DNA of 64,000 nucleotides. Origin: Candidatus Enterococcus moelleringii (lineage in GTDB: Bacteria > Bacillota > Bacilli > Lactobacillales > Enterococcaceae). The DNA is taken from NCBI RefSeq assembly GCF_017377575.1, contig NZ_JAFREM010000018.1, positions 1 to 64,000 of the forward strand, written 5' to 3'. Numbering within the stretch: the first letter of the stretch is position 1; every line of letters begins with the position of its first letter. Positions 63,995 through 64,000 of the stretch are shown in pieces. The position numbers and the translations under genes are program-made. Under the pieces are notes generated by a model. It was not told where the DNA came from. It did not search any database and worked only from the letters and a program-made list of their open reading frames with translations.

Positions 63995-64000
63995 GTGATT
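63995..64000 (+). CDS. Start of next gene, probably topA (cut by window end)
   Basis: Only two codons are visible (GTG ATT), preceded by TTAGGGAGGCAAAA, a very good ribosome site. DNA topoisomerase I follows dprA in most Firmicutes, so topA is likely, but this rests on gene order alone. Confidence 0.35.

Overview
The window is chromosomal DNA of a low-GC Gram-positive bacterium, most likely an Enterococcus or a close relative. The evidence is the Bacillus/Enterococcus gene order (fur-xerD-ribT-scpA-scpB-rluB; fer-ypbB-recQ; a LysM protein of the EF1546 type-cmk-rpsA-der-HU; TPR-reoY; thyA-folA; rbgA-rnhB-dprA), WxL-domain surface proteins, CIRCE-controlled heat-shock genes, AGGAGG-type ribosome sites, many extended -10 promoters, and frequent TTG/GTG starts. 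I see no tRNA, rRNA, insertion sequence, prophage or CRISPR array.

Layout. 1-9.3 kb: accessory cell-surface locus. A Mga-type regulator (minus strand) and a winged-helix regulator with a non-phosphorylatable receiver-like half flank a run of surface genes: a large WxL protein with a beta-helix-like body, a small LPXTG protein, two WxL proteins, a DUF916/DUF3324 membrane protein and a sortase. This is the gene content of the csc (cscA/B/C/D) families. 9.3-16.4 kb: hemW, then hrcA-(68-aa acidic protein)-grpE-dnaK, with dnaJ as a separate unit; two CIRCE operators lie around the hrcA promoter. 16.5-25.8 kb: accessory genes, namely an unknown protein, an AtuA-like/DUF4387 pair with a divergent LysR regulator, a MATE transporter behind a leader terminator, an alpha/beta hydrolase-mprF-acetyltransferase operon, and a lysozyme-like membrane-anchored hydrolase. 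25.9-30.6 kb: dnaG-rpoD and a zinc-ribbon membrane protein resembling MapZ. 30.7-36.5 kb: cvfB, fur, xerD, ribT, scpA, scpB, rluB, and ribU under an FMN riboswitch. 36.6-44.3 kb: fer opposed to ypbB-recQ, a LysM protein, cmk, rpsA, der, HU. 44.5-50.9 kb: a small membrane protein, an AroB-like protein without its metal ligands, a TPR protein, reoY, YitT, MazG, cca and a thioesterase. 51-59.9 kb: a conserved unknown, an ABC-F ATPase, thyA-folA, degV, SGNH hydrolase-ypmS-yozE, an S41 protease homologue whose catalytic serine is alanine, and signal peptidase I. 60.4-64 kb: a paralogue of the first winged-helix regulator, rbgA, rnhB, dprA, and the promoter and first codons of the next gene (probably topA).

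The least expected signals are: (i) an S41 peptidase with Ala in place of the nucleophile; (ii) an AroB homologue lacking all three metal-ligand positions, placed before the YpiA/ReoY pair; (iii) a strong terminator hairpin in the MATE mRNA leader, suggesting attenuation; (iv) two paralogous regulators with receiver-like domains lacking the phospho-acceptor Asp; (v) a duplicated-motif acidic mini-protein inside the heat-shock operon; (vi) a perfect CIRCE that doubles as the hemW terminator. All calls were made by reading the sequence; no database search was run.
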